Part shown: in pieces, positions 34,923 to 42,824 of the stretch | Numbering within the stretch: the stretch's first letter is position 1 | How the letters are laid out: each line of letters begins with the position of its first letter | From: JBKPNJ01 sp963695705 | GTDB taxonomy: Bacteria > Actinomycetota > Actinomycetes > Propionibacteriales > Nocardioidaceae | Direction: 5' to 3' | Length of the DNA stretch: 64,000 nucleotides | Assembly: GCA_963695705.1 (NCBI GenBank) | Contig: CAVOHB010000009.1 | Span: forward strand, 1,364,001-1,428,000 | Notes under the pieces: generated by a model | Told to the model about the DNA's origin: nothing | Seen by the model: only the letters and a program-made list of their open reading frames with translations | Databases searched by the model: none | Position numbers and translations under genes: made by a program

Positions 34923-35197
34923 TCTCCGAGCAGCCTCCCTCCGGATCCGGCAAACCACCTGCCGCTTCGATCCCGGCCAGTGCGCCGTCGAGATCCTCGA
35001 CATGAAAGCCCAGCCAACTCTCGCGTTCACGAGACCCGCTGTCGCGGTGTATGGCGATCGTGGCGTCTCCCCACGTCAGTTCGGTCCACTCAGGCGACGC
35101 GAAGCCCTCAGTGAGCCCGAGCACATCACCGTAGAACGTGCGCGCCCCCGTCCATGTCGATCACCGGCAGCATGAAGCTCGTCTTCGTGATGTTCAC
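34867..35197 (-). pseudogene. Truncated and frameshifted VOC-family gene
   Basis: GTG 35197 starts VNITKTSFMLPVIDMDGGA. After a shift in the G-run near 35148 the frame reads RTFYGDVLGLTEGFASPEWT, ELTWGDATIAIHRDSGSRER, WLGFHVEDLDGALAGIEAAG and then loses homology, ending at 34867 inside the alcohol dehydrogenase gene. The last beta strands with the usual D-P-x-G-N motif are missing. It seems the VOC gene lost its 3' end when the dehydrogenase gene became adjacent, and it is probably not functional. Confidence 0.6.
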
Positions 35198-35270
35198 CTC
35201 GCCAGGCTAGACGCGATCGAGTCCCTCGTCAGCGTTGTAGCGTGTGGCTCCTGCGAGCGATGGGTGGCCG

Positions 35271-36659
35271 ATGACTGTCGAGGCATACGACGACGGGCGA
35301 ACGGGTGTTCCCGATGGGGTCGCCTGGCCCGTCGAGCGCGTGCTGGTCGTCGGAGCAGGGATCGCGGGGCTGACGGTCGCGAACGCCTTGGCTCATGAGG
35401 GAGTCGAGTGCGTTGTCCTGGAGGCTCGGGACCGGATCGGTGGTCGGCTCCACACGATCGACCTCGCCGGTACGCCTGTCGACCTTGGCGGGTCGTGGAT
35501 ACATCACCCGGTCGGAAACCCGCTACGCGCCTTCGCCGAGCAGGCAGGCGTCGCCTGCGGTGACGGCGACCCGCTGCCGGCCCTGGCCGGCTTCGACTGT
35601 GTCGAGGGGCGTCGACTGTCGCCGGCCGAGGTCGAGGCCAGTCTGACCATGCAGTTCGAGCAGTTTCCGGCCGCACTCGACGGCCTGCGCGGCGCGCTCG
35701 GGTCGGATGCCTCTGTCGCAGCAGGAATCGACGCCTTCCTAGCCGGCTCGGGTCTCCCGGCCGATCAGGGGCGGAGAGCCCGCCAGGGGTTACGCGCGTT
35801 GATCGAGGCCGACGCAGCCGACCTGTCCGAACGACATTCGCTGCGCTGGCTGTGGAACGAGATCGAGTACGAGGGGAGCTTCTTCGGTGATCTGCCGGTC
35901 GGTGGCTATCGAAGCGTGGTGGACGCGATGGCCGCGGGGGTCGACGTGCGCCTGGGCTTCGACGCCACCGAGGTCGTCGTCTCCGCCGGCGGGGTGCGCG
36001 TGCGCAGCAAGGACGGGGCGGCAGAGAATGGCTCGCATGTCGTGGTGGCCGTTCCACTGGGCGTGTTGAAGCGAGGCGGGACGCTGTTCTCGCCCGGGCT
36101 TCCGCGGGAGCGGACGGCCGCGATCGAGCGACTCGGGTTCGGGCCGTACGAGAAGGTGGCGTTGCGGTTCGACGAGCCTTTCTGGCGCGTGGCGGGACTG
36201 TCGCACCTGATGCTGTTTCCTCGCGACGCGGATGAGTCGACGCTCTGGGTGTTCGATCTGGACGCGTTCGGGGCCGGCCCGGCTCTGGTGTGTCACTGCT
36301 TCGCCAGCACTGCCGGCCGCGTCCTGGGCGCGGCACGCGACGAAGCCGCGGCCTGGGTGCTGGGCATGCTCAGCGAGGCGATGGGTCCCTGTCCGCGGCC
36401 GTCCGCGGTGGCCGCCACCTCCTGGGCGACCGACGCCCACAGCGGCGGCGCGTACACCCACATACCTCCCGGAGCAGACCCCTCTGACGCTGATCTGCTC
36501 GGCGAGCCGATCGGCGGCCGTCTGCTCTTCGCCGGCGAGCACACCCAGAGCATGCGTCTGGGTTATGCCGATGGCGCGATGTCCAGTGGCCTCCGCGAGG
36601 CAAAGCGGCTCCTCGGTCTACCCGCTGTTCGCTTGCGTCATGCGTCTCGAGGGTCATGA
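35271..36659 (+). CDS. FAD-dependent amine oxidase
   Basis: Protein of 462 residues from ATG 35271. FAD-binding GxGxxG is VLVVGAGIAGLTVANALAHE, then LEARDRIGGRLHTIDLAGTP with DLGGSWIH, and the C-terminal FAD motif RLLFAGEHTQSMRLGYADGA MSSG. It matches polyamine/monoamine oxidases (oxidative deamination, releasing H2O2). A GTG at 35244 is an alternative start. Its final codons, including the TGA at 36657-36659, lie inside hairpin repeat copy A. Confidence 0.88.
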   Translation: MTVEAYDDGRTGVPDGVAWPVERVLVVGAGIAGLTVANALAHEGVECVVLEARDRIGGRLHTIDLAGTPVDLGGSWIHHPVGNPLRAFAEQAGVACGDGDPLPALAGFDCVEGRRLSPAEVEASLTMQFEQFPAALDGLRGALGSDASVAAGIDAFLAGSGLPADQGRRARQGLRALIEADAADLSERHSLRWLWNEIEYEGSFFGDLPVGGYRSVVDAMAAGVDVRLGFDATEVVVSAGGVRVRSKDGAAENGSHVVVAVPLGVLKRGGTLFSPGLPRERTAAIERLGFGPYEKVALRFDEPFWRVAGLSHLMLFPRDADESTLWVFDLDAFGAGPALVCHCFASTAGRVLGAARDEAAAWVLGMLSEAMGPCPRPSAVAATSWATDAHSGGAYTHIPPGADPSDADLLGEPIGGRLLFAGEHTQSMRLGYADGAMSSGLREAKRLLGLPAVRLRHASRGS

Positions 36660-36681
36660 CCCACGGGACGCATGACGCAAG
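36632..36681. repeat. Dispersed hairpin repeat, copy A (best conserved)
   Basis: CTTGCGTCATGCGTC (36632-36646) and GACGCATGACGCAAG (36667-36681) are perfect 15-bp arms, with an inner palindrome GGGTCATGACCC (36651-36662). The amine oxidase stop (36657-36659) and the kup ATG (36656-36658) both lie inside the inner palindrome, so the repeat forms the junction between the two coding regions. Confidence 0.8.
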
Positions 36682-38571
36682 AGCATCGAGCGGCGGCCTC
36701 ACGCTGATAGTCGCGGCGCTCGGCGTCGTCTTCGGCGACATCGGCACCAGCCCGCTGTACGCAGTGCAGACCATCTTCGAGCGCAGCGCGATCCGGCCGG
36801 TCACCATCGACCAGGACTCGATCTACGGCGTCATCTCGGTCATCTTCTGGTCCATAACACTGATCGTGACGATCCTGTACGTCCGCCTGCTCACGCGGGC
36901 CGACAACGACGGAGAGGGCGGGTTGCTGTCTTTGCTGGCGCTGCTGCAGCGGCAGGATCTCTCCGCGAGGGCGCTGAAGGTGCTCGTCGTCCTGGGCATT
37001 CTCGGCGCGGCCCTCTTCTTCGGCGACAGCATGATCACGCCGGCGATCTCGGTGCTCTCCTCGGTCGAGGGTCTCGAGATCATCGACCCCGGACTCAAGG
37101 AGCTCGTCGTACCGGCCGCCGTCGGCATCCTGGTGGCCCTGCTCGTGGTCCAGCGGTGGGGGACAGCTCGGGTCGGGCGGTTCTTCGGCCCTGTGATGGC
37201 ACTATGGTTCGCCGCCATCGCGGTCTGTGGCGGCGCCGAGGTGCTGCGGGAGCCCGCTATCTTGCAGGCACTCTCGCCACACTGGGCGGTGCTCTACTTC
37301 GCCGCGAACCCGTTGACGGCGTTCCTGTCGCTCGGTGGCGTGGTGCTTGTCATCACCGGGGCCGAGGCGTTGTACGCCGACATGGGACATGTCGGGCGGC
37401 CGCCCATCGTCAAGTCCTGGCTCGCGGTGGTCTTCCCCGCGCTCACGCTGAACTACCTCGGTCAGGGGGCGCTGCTGCTCCGGTCCCCGTCGAGCGCCCA
37501 TAACCCGTTCTTCCTGCTGGTCCCCCACTGGGCTCTCGTCCCGATGGTCGTGCTGGCGACGCTGGCGACCGTGATCGCGTCCCAGGCGGTGATCTCAGGC
37601 GCCTTCTCGGTCACCCATCAGGCCGCCCGGCTGCGCTACGTTCCGCGGCTGCGCGTGATCCACACCTCGAGCCGCGAGCCCGGTCAGATCTACATGCCGT
37701 TCGTCAACTGGGTGCTCCTGGTCGCCGTGGTTGCCCTGGTGATCGGATTTCAGAGCTCATCCCGGCTCGCGGCAGCGTACGGATTGGCCGACATCGGCAC
37801 GATCGCGGTCAGCACACTGCTCTTCTTCGCACTTCAGCACGCGCTGGGCCAGTGGCCGCGTTGGCAGGTGGCGGCGGTCGGAGCGCTCTTCCTCACCATC
37901 GTGCTCTCGTTCGTGGTGGCCAATACGGTCAAGATCGCCGAGGGCGGCTGGCTGCCGGTGAGCATCGCCATCGTGCTGTTCATCGTGCTCACGACCTGGC
38001 GCCGCGGTCGGCAGCTGAGCAGCGCGAGTCGCAACCAGATGGAGGGGAACCTGCAGGACTTCGTCGACGAGCTGCACGAGGACGCCGCCGCGCTGCAGCG
38101 GGTACCGGGCTGTGCGGTGTTTCTCAGCAGCGCCGAGGCCAACGCCCCGCTGGCCATGCGTACCAATGTCAGGCACAACCACTCACTGCACGCCTGCACC
38201 ATTCTGCTGACGCTGGAGACGACGTCCTCTCCCGCTCCCGACCCGGAGATCGGGTCTCCGTCGCCGACCTGGGCTTCACCGACGACGGCATCAGTCACGT
38301 CACGGCAAGACTGGGGTACCTGGACCACCCCAGCATTCCGGCGCTGCTCAAGGAGGCCCTGGAGAAGGGCCTGGAGGGCAGCGAGGACGAGATCGACTCC
38401 GCCAGCTACTTCCTGTCGCGGCCACGACTCATCGTCACGGCTGCCAAGGGGATGGCCAGATGGCGCAAGCATCTCTTCGTCACGACCTCCCGCCTCACCA
38501 CAGACCCGGTCGAGTTCCTCGATCTCCCCCGCGAGCGCACGATCGTCATGGGCGCCGAGATCGACATCTGA
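36656..38571 (+). CDS. kup: Kup-type potassium uptake permease (one frameshift)
   Basis: Low-affinity K+/H+ symporter with 12 membrane helices. Signature LTLIVAALGVVFGDIGTSPL YA, NDGEGGLLSLLALL, FFGDSMITPAISVLSSVEG and GGWLPVSIAIVLFIVLTTWR are present. The hydrophilic C-terminal part is cut by a shift near 38220 and continues in another frame as GDRVSVADLGFTDDGISHVT, YFLSRPRLIV and FLDLPRERTIVMGAEIDI to the stop at 38571. The restored length of about 638 residues is normal. The ATG 36656 overlaps the amine oxidase stop and lies within hairpin copy A. It may be the real start, or the true start codon was replaced when the repeat entered. Confidence 0.92.
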
Positions 38572-38607
38572 CTCTCCGAGAACCCTGCGGTGCCTCAGGC
38601 CGGCCGA

Positions 38608-39636
38608 CTAGTGGTCGGCGACGTCGATGAGCACCTTGCCGACAACGGAGTCCTCCACTGCGGCGTGCGCCTCAGCTGCCTGCTCCATGGAGAAGTGATG
38701 GATCGGCAGGCCCGCGTCTTCGCCGGTTGCCACCGCACCGTCGAGCACGGCGGAAGAGACGTCCTGCACCGCCACGCCCTTGGCCTCGGCGGGGGCGGTG
38801 TAAAGCAAGACGAACTGCCAGCGGGCGTTGGGAGCCATCAGGGTGCGTACGGGCAGCGTCATCTCGTCTCCGCCGTTGTTGGCGTAGACGGCGACCGAGC
38901 CCAGCCGGGCGAGCACCTGGGCATCCATCGACGCGTTCGCGGCGGGAGAGACCTCGACGATCGTGTCGACGCCGCGACCAGAGATCCGACGGACCTCGGC
39001 GACCACGTCCTGGTTCGTGTAGTTGATCACGTGGTCGGCTCCGGCAGCGGCCGCGTACTGGGCCTTGGCGGGGCTGCTCACCGTGGTGATGACCGTCGCG
39101 TCGCACCAGCGCGCGAGCTGGATCGCCGCGTTTCCCACCGCCCCGGCGCCTCCCGCAACGAGAACCACGCGATCGGTCAGCGTGCCCGGCCCGAGCCTTC
39201 GTGGTCCTTCCTCGGTGACGGTGAGGCAGCGGTGGGCGGTGATGAACGGAACGCCGAGCGAGGCACCGAGGTCGAACGATGCGCTGTCGGGCAGGAGGAC
39301 GACGTGCCGAGCAGGGATGTTCGTGAACTCCTGCGCAGTGCCGTCGGGCCGCTGGTACGCCGCCTCCCACATCCACACCCGCAGGCCCAACCAGGCCGCC
39401 TCCACGCCGGGGCCGACGGCGTCCACGACACCGGAGCCGTCATGGTTCGGCACCTGGGGAGGATCCACCGGCTCCGGCGCGCCGCTGCCCCGCCGGGACT
39501 TCCAGTCCGTCGGGTTGACCCCGGACCGGTGGACCCGGACTCGAACCTCGCCAGGACCGGGGTCTGTCACCGGCTTGTCCATCACCCGGAGTACTTCCGG
39601 GCCACCGTTGCGGTCATAGACAACGGCACGCGCCAT
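38608..39636 (-). CDS. NADPH:quinone oxidoreductase-like MDR protein
   Basis: Protein of 342 residues from ATG 39636 (MARAVVYDRNGGPEVLRVMD). It lacks zinc ligands, has VRVHRSGVNPTDWKSR, VPNHDGSGVVDAVGPGV and the NADPH site VLVAGGAGAVGNAAIQLARW, as in zeta-crystallin-type quinone reductases. Convergent with kup, 36 bp apart. Substrate unknown. Confidence 0.88.
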   Translation of the reverse strand: MARAVVYDRNGGPEVLRVMDKPVTDPGPGEVRVRVHRSGVNPTDWKSRRGSGAPEPVDPPQVPNHDGSGVVDAVGPGVEAAWLGLRVWMWEAAYQRPDGTAQEFTNIPARHVVLLPDSASFDLGASLGVPFITAHRCLTVTEEGPRRLGPGTLTDRVVLVAGGAGAVGNAAIQLARWCDATVITTVSSPAKAQYAAAAGADHVINYTNQDVVAEVRRISGRGVDTIVEVSPAANASMDAQVLARLGSVAVYANNGGDEMTLPVRTLMAPNARWQFVLLYTAPAEAKGVAVQDVSSAVLDGAVATGEDAGLPIHHFSMEQAAEAHAAVEDSVVGKVLIDVADH

Positions 39637-39820
39637 CGCGACTCCCTCGGTTCGGTGCTGTTACCTGAGCATCCTCTCCGGCTTGTCGGAATTCGGCACG
39701 GCCCGGCGCCGCGCCGTCGATGGAGCTCGGGCCGGTACCGCGCTGTCGCCGGAAGCGCGCTGTCGGCCGGGTGGCTAGTCTGCAATCGACCCCCGTCCGT
39801 CTCAGAGCTAGGAGCACCTG

Positions 39821-40234
39821 ATGGCCTCGCGCCTCAACCCTTACATCGGTTTCGACGGCAACGCCCGACAGGCCATGGAGTTCTACGAAAGCGTCTTCGG
39901 TGGCACCTTGGCGCTGTCCACGTTCGGTGAATTCGGTGCGCAGGAAGCCCCGGAGGCCGACAAGATCATGCACGGCATGCTGGAAACCGACAGTGGATTC
40001 ACGCTGATGGGATCTGACACCCCTCCGGGTACGGAGTACAAGCCTGGCAACAACATCTCGGTGAGCCTGAGCGGAGACGATGACGACGAGCTGCGCGGCT
40101 ACTGGGACAAGCTCTCAGCAAGCGGCAAGATCTCGGTTCCACTGGAGAAGCAGATGTGGGGCGATGAGTTCGGCTCGTGCGAGGACCAGTTCGGAATCAC
40201 CTGGTTGGTCAACATCGGTCAGCCGCAGTCCTGA
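39821..40234 (+). CDS. PhnB-like VOC-family protein
   Basis: Protein of 137 residues from ATG 39821 with AGGAG upstream. It starts RLNPYIGFDGNARQAMEFYE and has SVFGGTLALSTFGEFG, IMHGMLETDSGFTLMGSDTP and QFGITWLVNIGQP, the pattern of the PhnB/YjdN (3-demethylubiquinone-9 methyltransferase-like) VOC subgroup. It is not of the DPAGHPFCL set. Function unknown. Confidence 0.88.
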   Translation: MASRLNPYIGFDGNARQAMEFYESVFGGTLALSTFGEFGAQEAPEADKIMHGMLETDSGFTLMGSDTPPGTEYKPGNNISVSLSGDDDDELRGYWDKLSASGKISVPLEKQMWGDEFGSCEDQFGITWLVNIGQPQS

Positions 40235-40336
40235 CCAGCCGCCGCAGGGGATGCATCGGTCCCTCCGCCCACCGGGTGTTTCCGCGTGAACTGACCGATC
40301 ACATTTCCGGCTCCATCGCGGTTGTACGCTCGCGCT

Positions 40337-40948
40337 GTGGTCATTCGCCAGCGGGTCCTGACGGGCCTGCTCCTCGCCGGCTTGTTCGGAGTCGCGGCGG
40401 GCCTGTTCAAGGGCAATGAGATCGGCTTGCGGGCGGAGATCGGGAACCTGAGCGCTCCTTGGTTGCTTGTCGCGTTCTTGCCTGCGCTCTCAGCCGGGTC
40501 GATGGCGCGGGGGGCGGTCACCGGGTTGACGAGCACTCTGCTCGCGCTACTGGGTTTCTACGCTGCCTTGACGGGCATCCTGATGGACCACTTGGGCGAT
40601 GGCGGGTACGTCCGGCACTTCGTTGTGGAGATCGGTGCCAACCGCATCTATCTGCTGGCGGGGCTGGTGACCGGCCCGTTGTTCGGAGCGCTGGGCGCCT
40701 GGGTCGGTCACCGCTTCCGCCGGAACGTCTGGCTCATTGTCGGCAGCCTCACCGCCGGTGAGATCGCGGTGGTGGCGCTGATTCAAGGCCACGAGTTGCT
40801 TCCCGCACCGTGGTACTTCGAGTGGAGCGTGGACGACTGGGCCGCCTACGTGGCGGAGTTCGCGCTCGGGGTTTCGATCGTGCTGGCCACCCTTTGTCTC
40901 CGGCACGGGCCGACGGCCCTCAGATCCGTCCGGATGCGGCGGTCCTGA
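40337..40948 (+). CDS. Integral membrane protein, DUF6518-like
   Basis: Protein of 203 residues from GTG 40337, or TTG 40322. Hydrophobic segments: VLTGLLLAGLFGVAAGLF, WLLVAFLPALSAGSMARGAV, STLLALLGFYAALTGIL, IYLLAGLVTGPLFGALGAWV, VWLIVGSLTAGEIAVVALI and YVAEFALGVSIVLATLCL, so about six helices. TACGCT near 40325 could be a -10, which would make the GTG message leaderless. Function unknown; the DUF name is by resemblance only. Confidence 0.6.
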   Translation: MVIRQRVLTGLLLAGLFGVAAGLFKGNEIGLRAEIGNLSAPWLLVAFLPALSAGSMARGAVTGLTSTLLALLGFYAALTGILMDHLGDGGYVRHFVVEIGANRIYLLAGLVTGPLFGALGAWVGHRFRRNVWLIVGSLTAGEIAVVALIQGHELLPAPWYFEWSVDDWAAYVAEFALGVSIVLATLCLRHGPTALRSVRMRRS

Positions 40949-41065
40949 CGGCACGCTGGCTCATGGAGCGCGACCGCCAGATCCCGCGATGGGGGTACTC
41001 GCTTCGCCACTGCCATGTCGCAAACCCGCTAGTAATCCTGCGCACCCGGCGACGACACTGGACAT

Positions 41066-41500
41066 ATGACGATCACGGTTGAACCCCTTCACGTCTCGCT
41101 GGCAGGCACCGACGCCCGCGTGTCGACCGACGAAGTGGGGGGCGCACCCCTGCGTTGCTGCTTGCGATACAGCCGGCCCGGGGAACGCGTAGCCCTGGTC
41201 TCCGTCACGCCACCGGGCCCGATGGGCGCCTATCAGGAGACCGGCCCGGTCTTCCTGCACGCCGACGGCTGCCCTGGCCCGAGTTCGGCCGGCTACCCCG
41301 ATGCCTTCCGGGACCGACCCCAGGTGTTCCGTGCGTACAACGCTCATGGCTCGATAGTGGGCGGCGAGGTTGTCGACGCCGGCACCGACCAGGAAGCCGC
41401 CGCAGAGCGGCTGCTCGCCGACCCGGCGGTCGCGTTCCTGCACACGCGCAACGTGGTGTACGGCTGCTACATGCTGATGATCCGCCGCAGGGACTGTTGA
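41066..41500 (+). CDS. DUF1203 protein
   Basis: Protein of 144 residues from ATG 41066. APLRCCLRYSRPGERVALVS, GAYQETGPVFLHADGCPGPS, FRAYNAHGSIVGGEVVDAGT and AFLHTRNVVYGCYMLMIRRR match the DUF1203 family, which has conserved Cys, His and aromatic residues but no known function. The stop is 14 bp from that of the convergent VOC gene. Confidence 0.88.
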   Translation: MTITVEPLHVSLAGTDARVSTDEVGGAPLRCCLRYSRPGERVALVSVTPPGPMGAYQETGPVFLHADGCPGPSSAGYPDAFRDRPQVFRAYNAHGSIVGGEVVDAGTDQEAAAERLLADPAVAFLHTRNVVYGCYMLMIRRRDC

Positions 41501-41514
41501 CGCACGAGTCGCGG

Positions 41515-41913
41515 TCAGAAGACACCGACGAACAGACAGAATGGATGCCCGGCGGGATCGAGCATCACCCGAACGTCGTCTTGCGGCTGTACCGCGGCGA
41601 GCGTGGCACCGACCTCCACCGCCCATGCGACGGCGGCTTTCAGATCAGCCACCGCGATGTCGAGGTGCGTCTGGATCTGCTGTGTTCCCGCGACGGTCGG
41701 CCACGTCGGCGTGACGAAATTGGGCTCGAACTCGAAGTTCAAGGTCGGTCCCATCGTGTCGGCGGGGGGCCGCAGCTGCGCCCAGCCGTCCTCTGGCGGG
41801 TTCCCCGGCCGGGCCGGGTAGGAGGCCGTGACCGGCCGATCGAGCAGACGGCTGTAGAACTCGGCGAGGGCGCGGGGATCCGGAGCCGAGATCGTCACCG
41901 ACGAGACGCGCAT
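41515..41913 (-). CDS. VOC-family protein of the DPAGHPFCL paralogue set
   Basis: Protein of 132 residues from ATG 41913 (MRVSSVTISAPDPRALAEFY); ATG 41928 is possible. It has FYSRLLDRPVTASYPARPGN, FVTPTWPTVAGTQQIQTHLD, IAVADLKAAVAWAVEVGATL and VMLDPAGHPFCLFVGVF. The fourth member of the set. Its TWPTVAGTQQIQTHLD segment aligns with the same region of the genes at 15859 and 28131. Function unknown. Confidence 0.82.
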   Translation of the reverse strand: MRVSSVTISAPDPRALAEFYSRLLDRPVTASYPARPGNPPEDGWAQLRPPADTMGPTLNFEFEPNFVTPTWPTVAGTQQIQTHLDIAVADLKAAVAWAVEVGATLAAVQPQDDVRVMLDPAGHPFCLFVGVF

Positions 41914-41957
41914 GCGCGGTGTTGGCACTCAACCATGCTAGGGGTTGCACCACGCGC

Positions 41958-42722
41958 TCATGGACCCGAGCGAGCACGGACGCACCAGGCCGACGCAGTG
42001 ACCTCGAACGGCTCCGGCGGCAGCAGGCTTTCACACCGGGCGCGCAGCGATTCGCGGGCCGCATCGTCCAGTCCGGTGACGTAGGCCCCCGCTGGTCCGA
42101 CGCCGAGCGTGTACGGCTCCCACCAGTCGTCGAACGTCGGGAACCGGACGTTGACCGTCAAGGACATCGGTTCGATGTCCTGCAGCCCTGCGGCGTGGCA
42201 CAGCTCGGCCAGGTGGCCCTCCCGGGTGCCGGGCCGTCCAGACTCGTCGCGAGCCTGCGGATCGATGTCGCGGACGGCCCGCCAGAACGTGGAGAGGGGG
42301 CTACCACCACCGGCCATGTCCCAGACGCTCGCAGCAATCAGGCCGCCGTCACGGGTCACCCGCCCCATCTCCGAAAGCCCGGTGACGGGATCGGACATGA
42401 AGTGAACCACCAGCTGGGCGAGGGTGAGGTCGAAGCTGTCGTCGGGGAAGGGAAGCCCTTCGGCCTCTCCGGACCGCACGTCGACGCCGGGGAAGCGGTC
42501 ACGAACAGCGGCGACAAATGGAGCCGACGGATCGATCGCCGACACATTGTCCTCGCCGAGTCGCTTCACCAGCTCCTCGGTCAATACGCCGGGCCCACAC
42601 CCGACGTCGAGAGCCCGCTGGCCGGACCGTACGCCGACCGCCTCCACGAACCGCACAGCCAGCGGCTCGGAGAAGCGACCCATGAACCGGGAGTATGCAT
42701 CCGCACTGACGATGAAGCTCAC
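41958..42722 (-). CDS. SAM-dependent methyltransferase (UbiE/Methyltransf_11 type)
   Basis: Protein of 254 residues from ATG 42722. Motif I is ALDVGCGPGVLTEELVKRLG, the acidic ribose-binding strand VSAIDPSAPFV, motif II FDLTLAQLVVHFMSDPVTGL, and motif III VTRDGGLIAASVWDMAGG. Class I fold; substrate unknown. It is preceded by hairpin copy C. Confidence 0.85.
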   Translation of the reverse strand: MSFIVSADAYSRFMGRFSEPLAVRFVEAVGVRSGQRALDVGCGPGVLTEELVKRLGEDNVSAIDPSAPFVAAVRDRFPGVDVRSGEAEGLPFPDDSFDLTLAQLVVHFMSDPVTGLSEMGRVTRDGGLIAASVWDMAGGGSPLSTFWRAVRDIDPQARDESGRPGTREGHLAELCHAAGLQDIEPMSLTVNVRFPTFDDWWEPYTLGVGPAGAYVTGLDDAARESLRARCESLLPPEPFEVTASAWCVRARSGP

Positions 42723-42747
42723 GACGCGAATATAGGTCGTCTTCCCT

Positions 42748-42806
42748 TACGTCATGCAGTCCGTGGGTCGTGACCCTCTGTCGTGACCCTCGCGATGCCT
42801 GACGTA
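42748..42806. repeat. Dispersed hairpin repeat, copy C (degenerate)
   Basis: TACGTCATGC (42748-42757) and GCCTGACGTA (42797-42806) pair except for one base. Inside, GGGTCGTGACCCTC is followed by a partial repeat, TGTCGTGACCCTC. The arrangement is the same as in copies A and B but with a duplicated core. It fills the gap between the methyltransferase start and the sulfatase stop. Confidence 0.6.
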
Positions 42807-42824
42807 GCGGAGGGCGCCGAGCGG

